DNA from: CAVPDE01 sp963702565
GTDB lineage: Bacteria; Desulfobacterota; DSM-4660; Desulfatiglandales; HGW-15
Length of the DNA: 64,000 nt
Assembly (NCBI GenBank): GCA_963702565.1
Contig: CAVPDE010000010.1
Span: 744,001 to 808,000, forward strand
Reading direction: 5' to 3'
Position numbers and translations under genes: made by a program. Of the stretch, positions 44,922 through 52,567 are shown in pieces. Each line of letters opens with the position of its first letter. The first letter of the stretch is position 1. The notes below the pieces were generated by a model. That model ran no database searches, was not told the DNA's origin, and saw only the letters and a list, made by a program, of their open reading frames with translations.

Positions 44922-45058
44922 TGTGAGTTTCTTGAGTTCATTGGGTTTCTTGAGTTCATTGGGTTACTTGAGTTTATTGGGTTTATTGGGTTACTTGAGT
45001 TTGTTGGGTTGCTTGGGTTTATTGGGTTGCTTGGGTTAAGCGAGTTATTTGAGTTGGG
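44922..45058. repeat. Tandem TTGAGTTNATTGGGTT repeat
   Basis: About nine imperfect units of 10-15 bases, built from TTGAGTT, CATTGGGTT, TTGGGTTAC and TATTGGGTT, fill the gap just upstream of legH. The same phrase in reverse (AACTCAAGCAACCCAACTAA) lies at 45737-45756, on the other side of the interrupted four-helix-bundle gene. The copies thus bracket that gene. They may mark a repeat-mediated insertion site. Confidence 0.7.
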
Positions 45059-45254
45059 AGGTTAAATACTTTATAAAACCCGATTCCAGCTTCGATACTT
45101 TTTCAGCCTGCTGATAGATCGAATCGAATACCTCCTGAGAGATATACCCTTGATCGACGGCCACGTAGAGGTGACTTTGAACCTCCGCCGCTGAACTCTT
45201 TGATATGAAGAGGTAACGGATGAATTCCTTGTTGCTTTTTCTGGAAAATCCTTC

Positions 45255-45546
45255 CCTCCGGGGCGTAGCCTATCTGTCCTTTCTGTTTTTGGATAACCAT
45301 TTAATTCTTTTGCCCCTCGATCTCTTAAGCGCACCTTCAACCCACATGGCCTGACTTTTGGTGGCCATCTGTTCCAACCCTACCAGCACCCATGGTCTGT
45401 GCTTAGCTGTTGACTTAACATGCCCTGCGTTATGAAAACCCAGACGCGTATTGGGATCATTTGTGTGCCCGATATATATTCTTTCACTCTGCAAACTTTT
45501 TATGGCATAAACAAAGAAAGCCAAGTGTCCCCCTAGGGGCGGAGCC
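45255..45546 (-). mobile_element. 292-bp insertion carrying a GIY-YIG gene
   Basis: The insertion begins GGCTCCGCCCCTAGGGGG and ends GGCTACGCCCCGGAGGG on the minus strand, an imperfect direct repeat of about 17 bases. The host reading frame is exactly rejoined if it is removed. Nearly the whole element is the GIY-YIG frame. There is no transposase and no inverted-repeat terminus, so it resembles a minimal homing-endonuclease-like element. Exact borders are uncertain by a few bases. Confidence 0.65.
45270..45524 (-). CDS. GIY-YIG endonuclease inside inserted element
   Basis: This 84-residue stand-alone GIY-YIG domain has FFVYAIKSLQSERIYIGHT (GIY- and YIG-type strands; the first reads VYA), Arg in DPNTRLGFH, the basic VKSTAKHRPWVLVGLEQM and the Glu-equivalent region AMWVEGALKRSRGKR. 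Typical small GIY-YIG proteins of this type are 80-95 residues. It sits within the split four-helix-bundle gene and could be the nuclease that mobilised the element. Only distant similarity to the copy at 38771-39025. Confidence 0.8.
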   Translation of the reverse strand: MAFFVYAIKSLQSERIYIGHTNDPNTRLGFHNAGHVKSTAKHRPWVLVGLEQMATKSQAMWVEGALKRSRGKRIKWLSKNRKDR

Positions 45547-45723
45547 AGCGATGTTTGCCATGGTTGAGACGCCCGCCGCCTGGATCTGGCTGGCTAGCCG
45601 GAAATCTCTCTGAAACCTCTCGTTTTGCTCAATAGCGTCATAGATCATTTTCACCAGCTTTCGAGCTTCCTGCCAGGCTTCGATATCTTCGAATCTGGTG
45701 ATTTTCATCTCCTCTGCCCTTGT

Positions 45724-45790
45724 GGGTTAACCCTAGTAACTCAAGCAACCCAACTAACTTGAAATATCCTGTTCATCCTGTCTAGTGATC
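45724..45790. repeat. Repeat patch upstream of the split gene
   Basis: It contains AGTAACTCAAGCAACCCAAC (related to the tandem array at 44922-45058, opposite orientation) followed by AATATCCTGTTCATCCTGTC, a GACAGGAT-family motif like the one at 12311-12343. It fills the gap between legC and the four-helix-bundle gene start. Confidence 0.5.
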
Positions 45791-45804
45791 CGCTGTAGTG
45801 GGCA

Positions 45805-46968
45805 TCATGCGTTTTTTAGTCTTTCGATCACGAAAGCAATGTCGCTTTCAGTCAGGTTCACGCTGCATGGGATGTTCAAGGTGATGTCCAGCATCTTGTA
45901 GGCCTTCTCCATTCTATAAGACTGGCATTTCCTGTAAGGTTTTTGCAGATGATTGAGATACCACACTGGACGAGTTTCGATGCGTTCCCTCCTCAGGTGT
46001 TTCAATAGGCCGTCGCGATCCATGGGGAACACCGACTTGTCGATCTGGAGCGCATACATCCAGTGGTTGTTTGTGGCATAGGCCGGGCCTTCGGCCAAAT
46101 GAAGCCCGGGTATCCTGTCGATTTCTTTCTTGTAGATGCTGTAATTTTTCCGCTTGATCTCGACGAATTCCGGTAAGCGCTCAAGCTGAGCCACACCCAA
46201 GGCTGCCTGGATATTCGTCAGGCGGTAGTTGTAACCGACCTCGCCATGGATATAGAGAAGGTCGTCGTCCTTCGCCTGGGTCGTCAGATACCTTGCCTTT
46301 TCCGCAAAGCTCCTGTCGTGTGTAACGATCATGCCGCCACCGCCCGTGGTGATGATCTTGTTGCCGTTGAATGAAAAACACCCCAGGTCACCCACTGTCC
46401 CGGCATGAATCCCTGAAAGCCTGCCCGAAGAGTATCTGGTCCCTAGGCTTTCCGTTGCGTCCTCCACGATCTTGATTCCCCTTAATGCACAGATTTCTAT
46501 CAACGGCTCAAGATCAACGGCGTTTCCGAACACGTGGACCGGTAGAAGCGCACCAATTCTCCGATTCGTAGCTTTGTTGTACGCAAAGCCCTTCTTGACA
46601 ATGGTTTGCGTCTCGATGAAATCCACCGTCTTTTCAACATCCAGATTGTAGTATTCGTCACAATCCATGAAAATCGGGAGCGCGCCTACATACCTGATGG
46701 CGTTGACAGGAGCAATAAAGGTGATGGTCGGCACAATCACCTCATCCCCTGCCTGCACCCCTGCCACGAGGAGCGTTATGTGGAGCGCAGCCGTCCCGTT
46801 AACGCACGCCACCGAATAGGGGGCACCGGTAAACTCGGACAAGCCGGCCTCGAAGCGATCAACAAACTTCCCAGCCGATGACACCCACTCGGTGTCCAGG
46901 CATTCCTTGACATAGACCCACTCGTTTCCTTTGATGGAGGGCACGGACAGGGGAATGGTTTCAGACAT
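45805..46968 (-). CDS. legC: LegC-type PLP aminotransferase
   Basis: This 387-residue DegT/DnrJ/EryC1-family aminotransferase has the N-terminus PLSVPSIKGNEWVYVKECLD, SVACVNGTAALHITLLVAG (cofactor phosphate site), IVEDATESLGTRY (Asp binding the PLP nitrogen) and FSFNGNKIITTGGGGMIV, whose Lys forms the internal aldimine. It would transaminate the 4-keto sugar made by LegB, giving the 4-amino sugar. It overlaps legB by 8 bases. The order legB-legC matches known legionaminic acid operons. Confidence 0.87.
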   Translation of the reverse strand: MSETIPLSVPSIKGNEWVYVKECLDTEWVSSAGKFVDRFEAGLSEFTGAPYSVACVNGTAALHITLLVAGVQAGDEVIVPTITFIAPVNAIRYVGALPIFMDCDEYYNLDVEKTVDFIETQTIVKKGFAYNKATNRRIGALLPVHVFGNAVDLEPLIEICALRGIKIVEDATESLGTRYSSGRLSGIHAGTVGDLGCFSFNGNKIITTGGGGMIVTHDRSFAEKARYLTTQAKDDDLLYIHGEVGYNYRLTNIQAALGVAQLERLPEFVEIKRKNYSIYKKEIDRIPGLHLAEGPAYATNNHWMYALQIDKSVFPMDRDGLLKHLRRERIETRPVWYLNHLQKPYRKCQSYRMEKAYKMLDITLNIPCSVNLTESDIAFVIERLKNA

Positions 46969-47932
46969 TGTAGATATCCGCCTTGTAGAGCTTGAGGTTG
47001 GTCTTCACCCATTGGATCGTCTCTTCGAGTCCTCGCTGCAGGTCGTACTTCGGTTTCCAGCCGGTTTGGTCCCGGAGCTTCCGGTTATCGCACCAGAGCC
47101 TTTCCACTTCGCTGTTCTCCGGCCGGACCCTGCTTTCGTCCCCTGTGATATCAGCGTCCGCGTTCAGCTTCTTCGAAATAAGCCGGGCCAGGTCACCAAT
47201 GGAGATCTCCTGATTCATACCGATGTTCGTGACTTCACCAACCAGGGTCGCACACTGATGGATTGCCATAAACCCTTCCACCGTGTCCTTCACAAAGGTC
47301 AGATCCCTCGTGGGGTTCAGGTTCCCGAGTTTTATTTCCTTTTTCCCTGCCAGGATCTGGGTGATGATCGTAGGGATCACGGCCCTTGCAGACTGGCGTG
47401 GGCCATAGGTGTTGAAAGGGCGGACAATTCTTACGGGCACGCCAAAGGATCGATAATAGCTCAGCGCCAACTGGTCCGCGCCTATCTTTGACGCTGAATA
47501 AGGGGACTGGCCGACCAGCGAGTGTCTCTCGTCGATGGGCACATATTGGGCTGTTCCATAGGTCTCGCTCGTCGAGGTCACCAGGACATTCTCCAATTCC
47601 AGCGTCTTTGCCGCCTCGAGAACGTTATACGTCCCTTCGATATTTGTTTTGATGTATGCCATGGGGGATACGTAAGAGTATGGGATGCCAATTAGCGCAG
47701 CCAGGTGAAAGACCGTGCTGCACCCTTTCATGGCCTTCAGTACGGAGTCCGCATCGCGGACGTCGCCTTTGATGACTTCCAGGTCATCAGATTCCATTCC
47801 CTCCAGCCAGCCCCAGGTGTTCCTGGAATTGTAGCGTACAAAAGCCTTTACCTCGTAGCCAAGATCCAGACATCTCTCAACAAGATGGGAACCGATGAAT
47901 CCCCCAGCACCTGTGATAAGGATTTTCATCAA
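46961..47932 (-). CDS. legB: LegB-type NDP-sugar 4,6-dehydratase
   Basis: This 323-residue extended SDR starts MKILITGAGGFIGSHLVERC and carries VTSTSETYGTAQYVPIDE (catalytic Thr/Ser-Asp/Glu region), SPYSASKIGADQLALSYY (YxxxK) and RPFNTYGPRQSARAVIP. It removes water from a GDP- or UDP-HexNAc to give the 4-keto-6-deoxy sugar, the first committed step towards legionaminic-type sugars. It lies 2 bp from the pyruvyl transferase gene, so it is cotranscribed with it. Confidence 0.88.
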   Translation of the reverse strand: MMKILITGAGGFIGSHLVERCLDLGYEVKAFVRYNSRNTWGWLEGMESDDLEVIKGDVRDADSVLKAMKGCSTVFHLAALIGIPYSYVSPMAYIKTNIEGTYNVLEAAKTLELENVLVTSTSETYGTAQYVPIDERHSLVGQSPYSASKIGADQLALSYYRSFGVPVRIVRPFNTYGPRQSARAVIPTIITQILAGKKEIKLGNLNPTRDLTFVKDTVEGFMAIHQCATLVGEVTNIGMNQEISIGDLARLISKKLNADADITGDESRVRPENSEVERLWCDNRKLRDQTGWKPKYDLQRGLEETIQWVKTNLKLYKADIYNV

Positions 47933-47934
47933 CC

Positions 47935-49266
47935 TTATGCTCCTTTAGCGCCCTTCTGGATGCATTCCTCTATTCTATAGGGTAAGGTTTTAGCCTGCGC
48001 ACAAAGTTTCTCGCTAACCTGGCTGATCCTAGCCCGCAATCCGTTTTCGTTTGAAAGCAATTCCAGCGCTGTCGCCAGGATTCGCCGGTTTTCCTCTTCG
48101 GAGGGTAGGCCTGAAAACATCGGGCTTTGTTCGTATTCAAGGGTACGCTGCAAGCTTTCCATCTTGTGCGAATGGGCACCAAGAAAAACGCAAGGCGTTC
48201 CGAAAAGCGATGCAAGGATGGTTGGATGAAATCTCCCGGAAACAAACAAACGCGCATTTGCAAGAACAGCGGCGCAGGAATAGATCGGTGTTCTTGCCGG
48301 AATGATCCCCAAATCCAACCTTCGTGCCACCTCATGCATGAATCTGTCGCCCCCGCAATTTTCGGTTACGTACACCCTCAAACCTGTCTGCTTTAGAACC
48401 CCGCAGAGCTCCGTATAGCGATCGACGGCCTTGTCTTGGAAGAATGCCGCAAAAGAACTCCCACCGACGCAAATGTATGGTACGGAAAAATCCAGTTTAC
48501 CAAATTGTGCGTATTCATCGGGATGGGGAACGATGAAATCTCCGTTTTTGACAAGACTGTTTCGGATTTCATCCCGGCGGTCATACCATGCAAAGAGCGC
48601 ATCCGGTATATAATCGCATTTGGCTCCTTTCATTTCGCGCTGGGCGAATTCCAACGACTGGGTTTCTCTCCAGAATACTCCGTCACACTTGGATAAAGAT
48701 TTTTCAGCCGCTCGGAGCGATCTTTCGTTCCGCCCCGTCAGGGGGCAATCCGAGAGAATGCCGTTCACATAGAAAACCTTTTTGCCGAGGTGCTTTGCAA
48801 GCTCAACCATGGCCAGGTAGAAATGAAAATCCCGTCGGTACGGGGTGGCTAGCACACCGGCACCTTCTCCGTTGATTACGACTATATCCGCGTTGACCAC
48901 CGACTCAAATACGGATTGCAGACCTCGCGATTTCTTCTTGTATTTCAGCAGAAGCCGCAGGCTCTCTTCCGGGTCCTGCGTGATACAGTCGGTTTGCCCA
49001 AGCTCTTTGTTAATGGCCAGACAACCATCAATCAGCTTGTTCCGACCCCGTTTTCGCTCTAAGAAATTGACCAGTGCGACAGGTAGCACTCCCCCGACAT
49101 AGGCCTCACCCGACTCCACTGACACTAAAACCGAGCTAGGAATTGCTCCTGAAATTACATAGTTGTTGGCCACCAAAAGATCGTGCAGCGCGATGGTCTG
49201 CCCGCGGCCACCCCAATTCAGTGTCTCTCGGTGGTCCCCCACAATGACTACCTTCAATCTGTTCAA
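47935..49266 (-). CDS. Polysaccharide pyruvyl transferase family protein
   Basis: This 443-residue protein has the family pattern VVIVGDHRETLNWGGRGQTI, ADIVVINGEGAGVLATP (GEG motif), KVFYVNGILSDCPLTG and CDGVFWRETQSLEFAQ, then YICVGGSSFAAFF and ARLFVSGRFHPTILASLFG near the end. Family members add pyruvate ketals from PEP to sugars of exopolysaccharides; CsaB-like relatives act on secondary cell-wall polymers. It lies just upstream of legB in the same operon, so the repeat unit may carry both pyruvate and nonulosonic acid, giving a strongly acidic polymer. Confidence 0.8.
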   Translation of the reverse strand: MNRLKVVIVGDHRETLNWGGRGQTIALHDLLVANNYVISGAIPSSVLVSVESGEAYVGGVLPVALVNFLERKRGRNKLIDGCLAINKELGQTDCITQDPEESLRLLLKYKKKSRGLQSVFESVVNADIVVINGEGAGVLATPYRRDFHFYLAMVELAKHLGKKVFYVNGILSDCPLTGRNERSLRAAEKSLSKCDGVFWRETQSLEFAQREMKGAKCDYIPDALFAWYDRRDEIRNSLVKNGDFIVPHPDEYAQFGKLDFSVPYICVGGSSFAAFFQDKAVDRYTELCGVLKQTGLRVYVTENCGGDRFMHEVARRLDLGIIPARTPIYSCAAVLANARLFVSGRFHPTILASLFGTPCVFLGAHSHKMESLQRTLEYEQSPMFSGLPSEEENRRILATALELLSNENGLRARISQVSEKLCAQAKTLPYRIEECIQKGAKGA

Positions 49267-49328
49267 GGTCTTTCCTCCTTCCTCATGCTTTGCTCAATAG
49301 TCCTATCCGATGCAGGTTGGTTGCAGAG

Positions 49329-50798
49329 CTAGGGAGACTGCACTCGCTCCCTCGTCAGGAAAATCCGCCCCAGAGACTGAAGCATGTACGGATCGACAAT
49401 CCTTAATGCAAAAAGCGACGCAAAATACGCCAGGAAAAGCCCAGTTTTCAGCATCAGCGATGCATAGAGCTCCAGACCCGTGACCAGCAGCGATGCTCCG
49501 AATGTCAGGGCCAGGGCCAGAGTCAGTTTCACTATCCGAGCCCATTCCACGTGCATTGCATAAAGCTTCTGGGAGAATACGAAGGACAGTCCCGCCATGG
49601 TCAAGTAACTGAAATTCACCGACAGGACAGCGCCCCAGAGTCCGTACCTGGGTATAAGCAGAAAGTTGAGGAGTAAATTGGCCCCTGCAGATACCCCACT
49701 GATGTAACTGATGTATCGGGTTTTCATCATTATCATGATCCCATTCTCGAAATGGTATTTCATTCCGAAGAAGATCCATGACAAGACAAGGGGCGGGATG
49801 CAGGCAGCCGCGGAATAAAATCTCTCGGTCGTCATCAACCTGATCACCTCGCTGGAAAAGACAGAAACCAGCAACCCGACGGACCCGATGGCGACCAGGT
49901 AATACTCCAGGATGGAGCCATAGACCCTTGGGCCGTTTTCTTGCTTTTGAATCTCGAACCTGACGGCGTTGAAACTCTGCAGAAAAGGGGACGTGATCAG
50001 CAGATGAACGGACGTGGCGATTTTTGCGGCGATGGCGTAAATCCCCGTCTCAAAGGGCGAGAAATAGAAGTTGATAAAGTATTTGTCCGATTCGTTGGTA
50101 AGCATCCGAAAAACACTGGAAAATACAAGGGGAACGGAGAACCTGATCATCTCCAGAGCCTTGACTAATTCCCACCTCAATCGCACTTCCCAGAGCACGG
50201 GGATTGAGATTACCAGAGAGAAGAGGACCCTGTTGATCAGGGTCGAATAAAATATCCCCAAAAGGCCCATGCCTTTGAAGACAATGAAGTAGATGTTAAA
50301 ACCTATGAGCAGGAGGGTGCTCAAGACGGAAAGGGTCACGTACCTCGAAGAGCGGGCTTTCATCATGTGGTACGTGAGCCCGATCTCAACGTTCATGCCG
50401 ATGAAAAGAGCCAGGCTTGATATCTTGAAAAACAGACCGTACAGGGAGTTGCCGAAAATCAGCTGTGAAAGAGGTTCGGACAAATAGTAAAGGACCGGGA
50501 AACAGATGAGGGTGATTATCCACGATGCCCAGTAGGAAGTTGATATGACCAGGTTCTTGGCTGGTTGGTCTTCGGCGGCCGAATAAAACCTGGCGATGGA
50601 CTGGGCTACGCCGAGGCTTGCGACCATGCCGATGAGACTCACTGTCGTCTCTACCAGCGCAGCGACTCCATAGTCCGTCGGTGACAGGTATCTCGTGTAA
50701 AGGGGCAGCAGCAGAAAGCCGGCTGCCTGGCCGAAGACCGTACCCAGCCCATAGATGCTGGAATGCTTGAAAAGGAATCTGATTTGACTGCGCGCCAC
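49329..50798 (-). CDS. Wzx-type lipid-linked oligosaccharide flippase
   Basis: This 489-residue membrane protein of the MOP/MATE-like polysaccharide exporter group has about 14 predicted helices. The N-terminus FLFKHSSIYGLGTVFGQAAG and the loop YLSPTDYGVAALVETTVS are characteristic. It would move undecaprenyl-diphosphate-linked repeat units across the cytoplasmic membrane before Wzy-type polymerisation by a protein such as the one at 29468-30760. It lies between the pyruvyl transferase gene and the ATP-grasp/phosphatase fusion. Confidence 0.85.
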   Translation of the reverse strand: MARSQIRFLFKHSSIYGLGTVFGQAAGFLLLPLYTRYLSPTDYGVAALVETTVSLIGMVASLGVAQSIARFYSAAEDQPAKNLVISTSYWASWIITLICFPVLYYLSEPLSQLIFGNSLYGLFFKISSLALFIGMNVEIGLTYHMMKARSSRYVTLSVLSTLLLIGFNIYFIVFKGMGLLGIFYSTLINRVLFSLVISIPVLWEVRLRWELVKALEMIRFSVPLVFSSVFRMLTNESDKYFINFYFSPFETGIYAIAAKIATSVHLLITSPFLQSFNAVRFEIQKQENGPRVYGSILEYYLVAIGSVGLLVSVFSSEVIRLMTTERFYSAAACIPPLVLSWIFFGMKYHFENGIMIMMKTRYISYISGVSAGANLLLNFLLIPRYGLWGAVLSVNFSYLTMAGLSFVFSQKLYAMHVEWARIVKLTLALALTFGASLLVTGLELYASLMLKTGLFLAYFASLFALRIVDPYMLQSLGRIFLTRERVQSP

Positions 50799-50851
50799 GG
50801 CTCAGCTGCCCCTTTGAACTCTAATCTCCCGGTGTTCGATTCGATTCATTC

Positions 50852-52567
50852 TTAAGCCGCGTCGAGCTCATGTTTCAGTCTTGTCAGGCTGACTGATATC
50901 GCTTTATACGCAGTTCTGAAGCCTTGACGCCCCTGCCCGTAAGGGTCATCGATGTTCAGTTCGGCACCGTCCAGGAAAGCGCCCAGATAGAAAACCCGGC
51001 CTTTGGTCCGCGGGTGGTTGGCCTTCAAACTCTGATGGGTCATCCTATCAAAAACAAAAAGAAGCTTCTCCCCTGCACCCATCCCCCTGAAGCTTTTGGA
51101 GAGGTGCGGGGTAAGATCTATTCCGAATTCCCTTGCGGCTGCCTTCGCCTCCTCCGGAGAAGGTCTTCCTTCCAAGGGGGACACACCGCTCGATCTGATT
51201 TCAAACCTGTTTCCAAAGAGATTTCGGGCATATCTTTCCGCAAAAGGGCTCCGGCAGATGTTGCCGTGGCAAACGAATTCGATTTCGCTGCAAGCCTGCA
51301 TGGCCCTGATGATTTCCCGGCGCATCCGAGCCTTCACGCCGCCTGTGCTCAAGTGCCGCAGAACGAGCTTTTCCCTAAGGGAAACGGCCTTGGTCTTTAG
51401 CCAGAGAGAAAGGTCCACCAGGCCAGGAACAGGATCGTCAACCGTGAGAGTATCACTCTTCTCCTTCAGTCTCACGATATTCCCGATCTCGGAAACAACA
51501 TTCTTTAGGGGGACCGTGTGAAGGGATGGATCAGAGTGATCTGCGCTGAGGTTTGTTCTCAGCCATTCCAGGTCACCGACAAGATTTCGGCAGTAGAGGC
51601 CCTGCCGGTATTGCCTGTTGAAATCTCGGTTTCCATGCACCAGAAGCTCGTAAAGGTACCAAGGGAAGTCAATGCCTGCGGCCACGGCCAGGGGAAGTGA
51701 ACCCCAGAAACGGGCGTTGATTTCTAGGAAGACCCATTGACCGGTTTCAGGGTTCATTTTGAATTCGACCATGGCCACACCGGTGTAGCCGAGAGCTTTG
51801 ATCATTTTCTCGGCGGCGCCATAAAGCCCCGGATGGAGCGCGACGCTTTTTCGGTAGGGGCCGCCGCCGCCGAGCAGGGGTTCGTGAACTCTCTGGTGCT
51901 GAAAAGCCGAAAGCACAGTGCCCCTGTCGGCGATGAGCTCGACACCGCAACCAAACCCCTTGAAGTTTTCCTGGATCAGGATAGGCCCAAGCTCCGCCAT
52001 CTCCTGATAGTGTCTTTTGAATTCCTCGGCGCTAAAAGCTTTCCTCACTTCATTTCGTCTGTACAACTCATTCGCCGTCACGGATCGATAAGGCTTGAGC
52101 ACGATTGGGAAAGAAAGCGTCGGGGTGATTTGTCCCAGCTGGTTGGATCCGGCCTCTACCTCCATCTCCCTTGGAACCGGTATGTTTAAAGACCGGGCCA
52201 GTTCCAGTGTCTTTCTCTTGTTGATGGTGATCTCGAAAGTGCGATCGTCAACAAGATAGATTTTGCTCAGCCCTTCAAAATCCTTTCGATGGATCTGAAG
52301 CGGGATGATCGACGGGTCATCACAAGGAATCACCAGATCGAATGCTTCCTTCCTCAGGACCTCTTGGAAGCGGATTTTCCAGGCATCATCCTCTGGAACG
52401 AATTTCGGGATTCCGTGTCTTTTCTTGACATAGCGTGAGTATTGCGCCGCCGAGTCGGGACGATGCCATGCGATATGGACCTGTATCCCCTTCCTCCCCA
52501 GTGAACGGATGACGGTCAGGAAACTTCTCGTGTCACTCCCGAGGACCAGAGCCTTTCCGGCGCTCAT
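50852..52567 (-). CDS. ATP-grasp / low-molecular-weight protein tyrosine phosphatase fusion
   Basis: This 571-residue two-domain protein starts with an ATP-grasp ligase (about 1-400): KALVLGSDTRSFLTVIRSLG, FPIVLKPYRSVT, the lid PILIQENFKGFGCGVELIAD and the metal-binding FLEINARFWGSLPLAVAAG. A linker leads to a complete low-molecular-weight phosphotyrosine phosphatase (about 428-571) with the P-loop VCHGNICRSP (Cys433, Arg439) and the acid DDPYGQG (Asp541). Wzb-type phosphatases normally control Wzc-like kinases as separate proteins, so the fusion is unusual. Both sites look active. It is coupled to the WalW-like deacetylase by a 4-base overlap. It may both modify a precursor and sense or reset a kinase. 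Confidence 0.8.
   Translation of the reverse strand: MSAGKALVLGSDTRSFLTVIRSLGRKGIQVHIAWHRPDSAAQYSRYVKKRHGIPKFVPEDDAWKIRFQEVLRKEAFDLVIPCDDPSIIPLQIHRKDFEGLSKIYLVDDRTFEITINKRKTLELARSLNIPVPREMEVEAGSNQLGQITPTLSFPIVLKPYRSVTANELYRRNEVRKAFSAEEFKRHYQEMAELGPILIQENFKGFGCGVELIADRGTVLSAFQHQRVHEPLLGGGGPYRKSVALHPGLYGAAEKMIKALGYTGVAMVEFKMNPETGQWVFLEINARFWGSLPLAVAAGIDFPWYLYELLVHGNRDFNRQYRQGLYCRNLVGDLEWLRTNLSADHSDPSLHTVPLKNVVSEIGNIVRLKEKSDTLTVDDPVPGLVDLSLWLKTKAVSLREKLVLRHLSTGGVKARMRREIIRAMQACSEIEFVCHGNICRSPFAERYARNLFGNRFEIRSSGVSPLEGRPSPEEAKAAAREFGIDLTPHLSKSFRGMGAGEKLLFVFDRMTHQSLKANHPRTKGRVFYLGAFLDGAELNIDDPYGQGRQGFRTAYKAISVSLTRLKHELDAA

Larger units (their letters stand above)
45045..45708 (-). pseudogene. Four-helix-bundle (23S rRNA IVP-like) gene split by insertion
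   Basis: The first 54 codons (45708-45547) read KITRFEDIEAWQEARKLVK to VSTMANIA, and the last 69 codons plus stop (45254-45045) read EGFSRKSNKEFIRYLFISKS through YVAVDQGYISQEVFDSIYQQ to KLESGFIKYLTSQLK. Joined, they give a normal 123-residue four-helix-bundle protein with its conserved EGFxRxSxKEF centre. The 292 bp in between (45546-45255) interrupt the gene and contain a complete GIY-YIG gene. The host gene family is often transferred horizontally and is of unknown cellular function outside intervening rRNA sequences. Confidence 0.85.

Noticed and set aside
44922..45058. CRISPR-like array
   Set aside because: Units are 10-15 bases with no unique spacers, so it is a simple tandem repeat.
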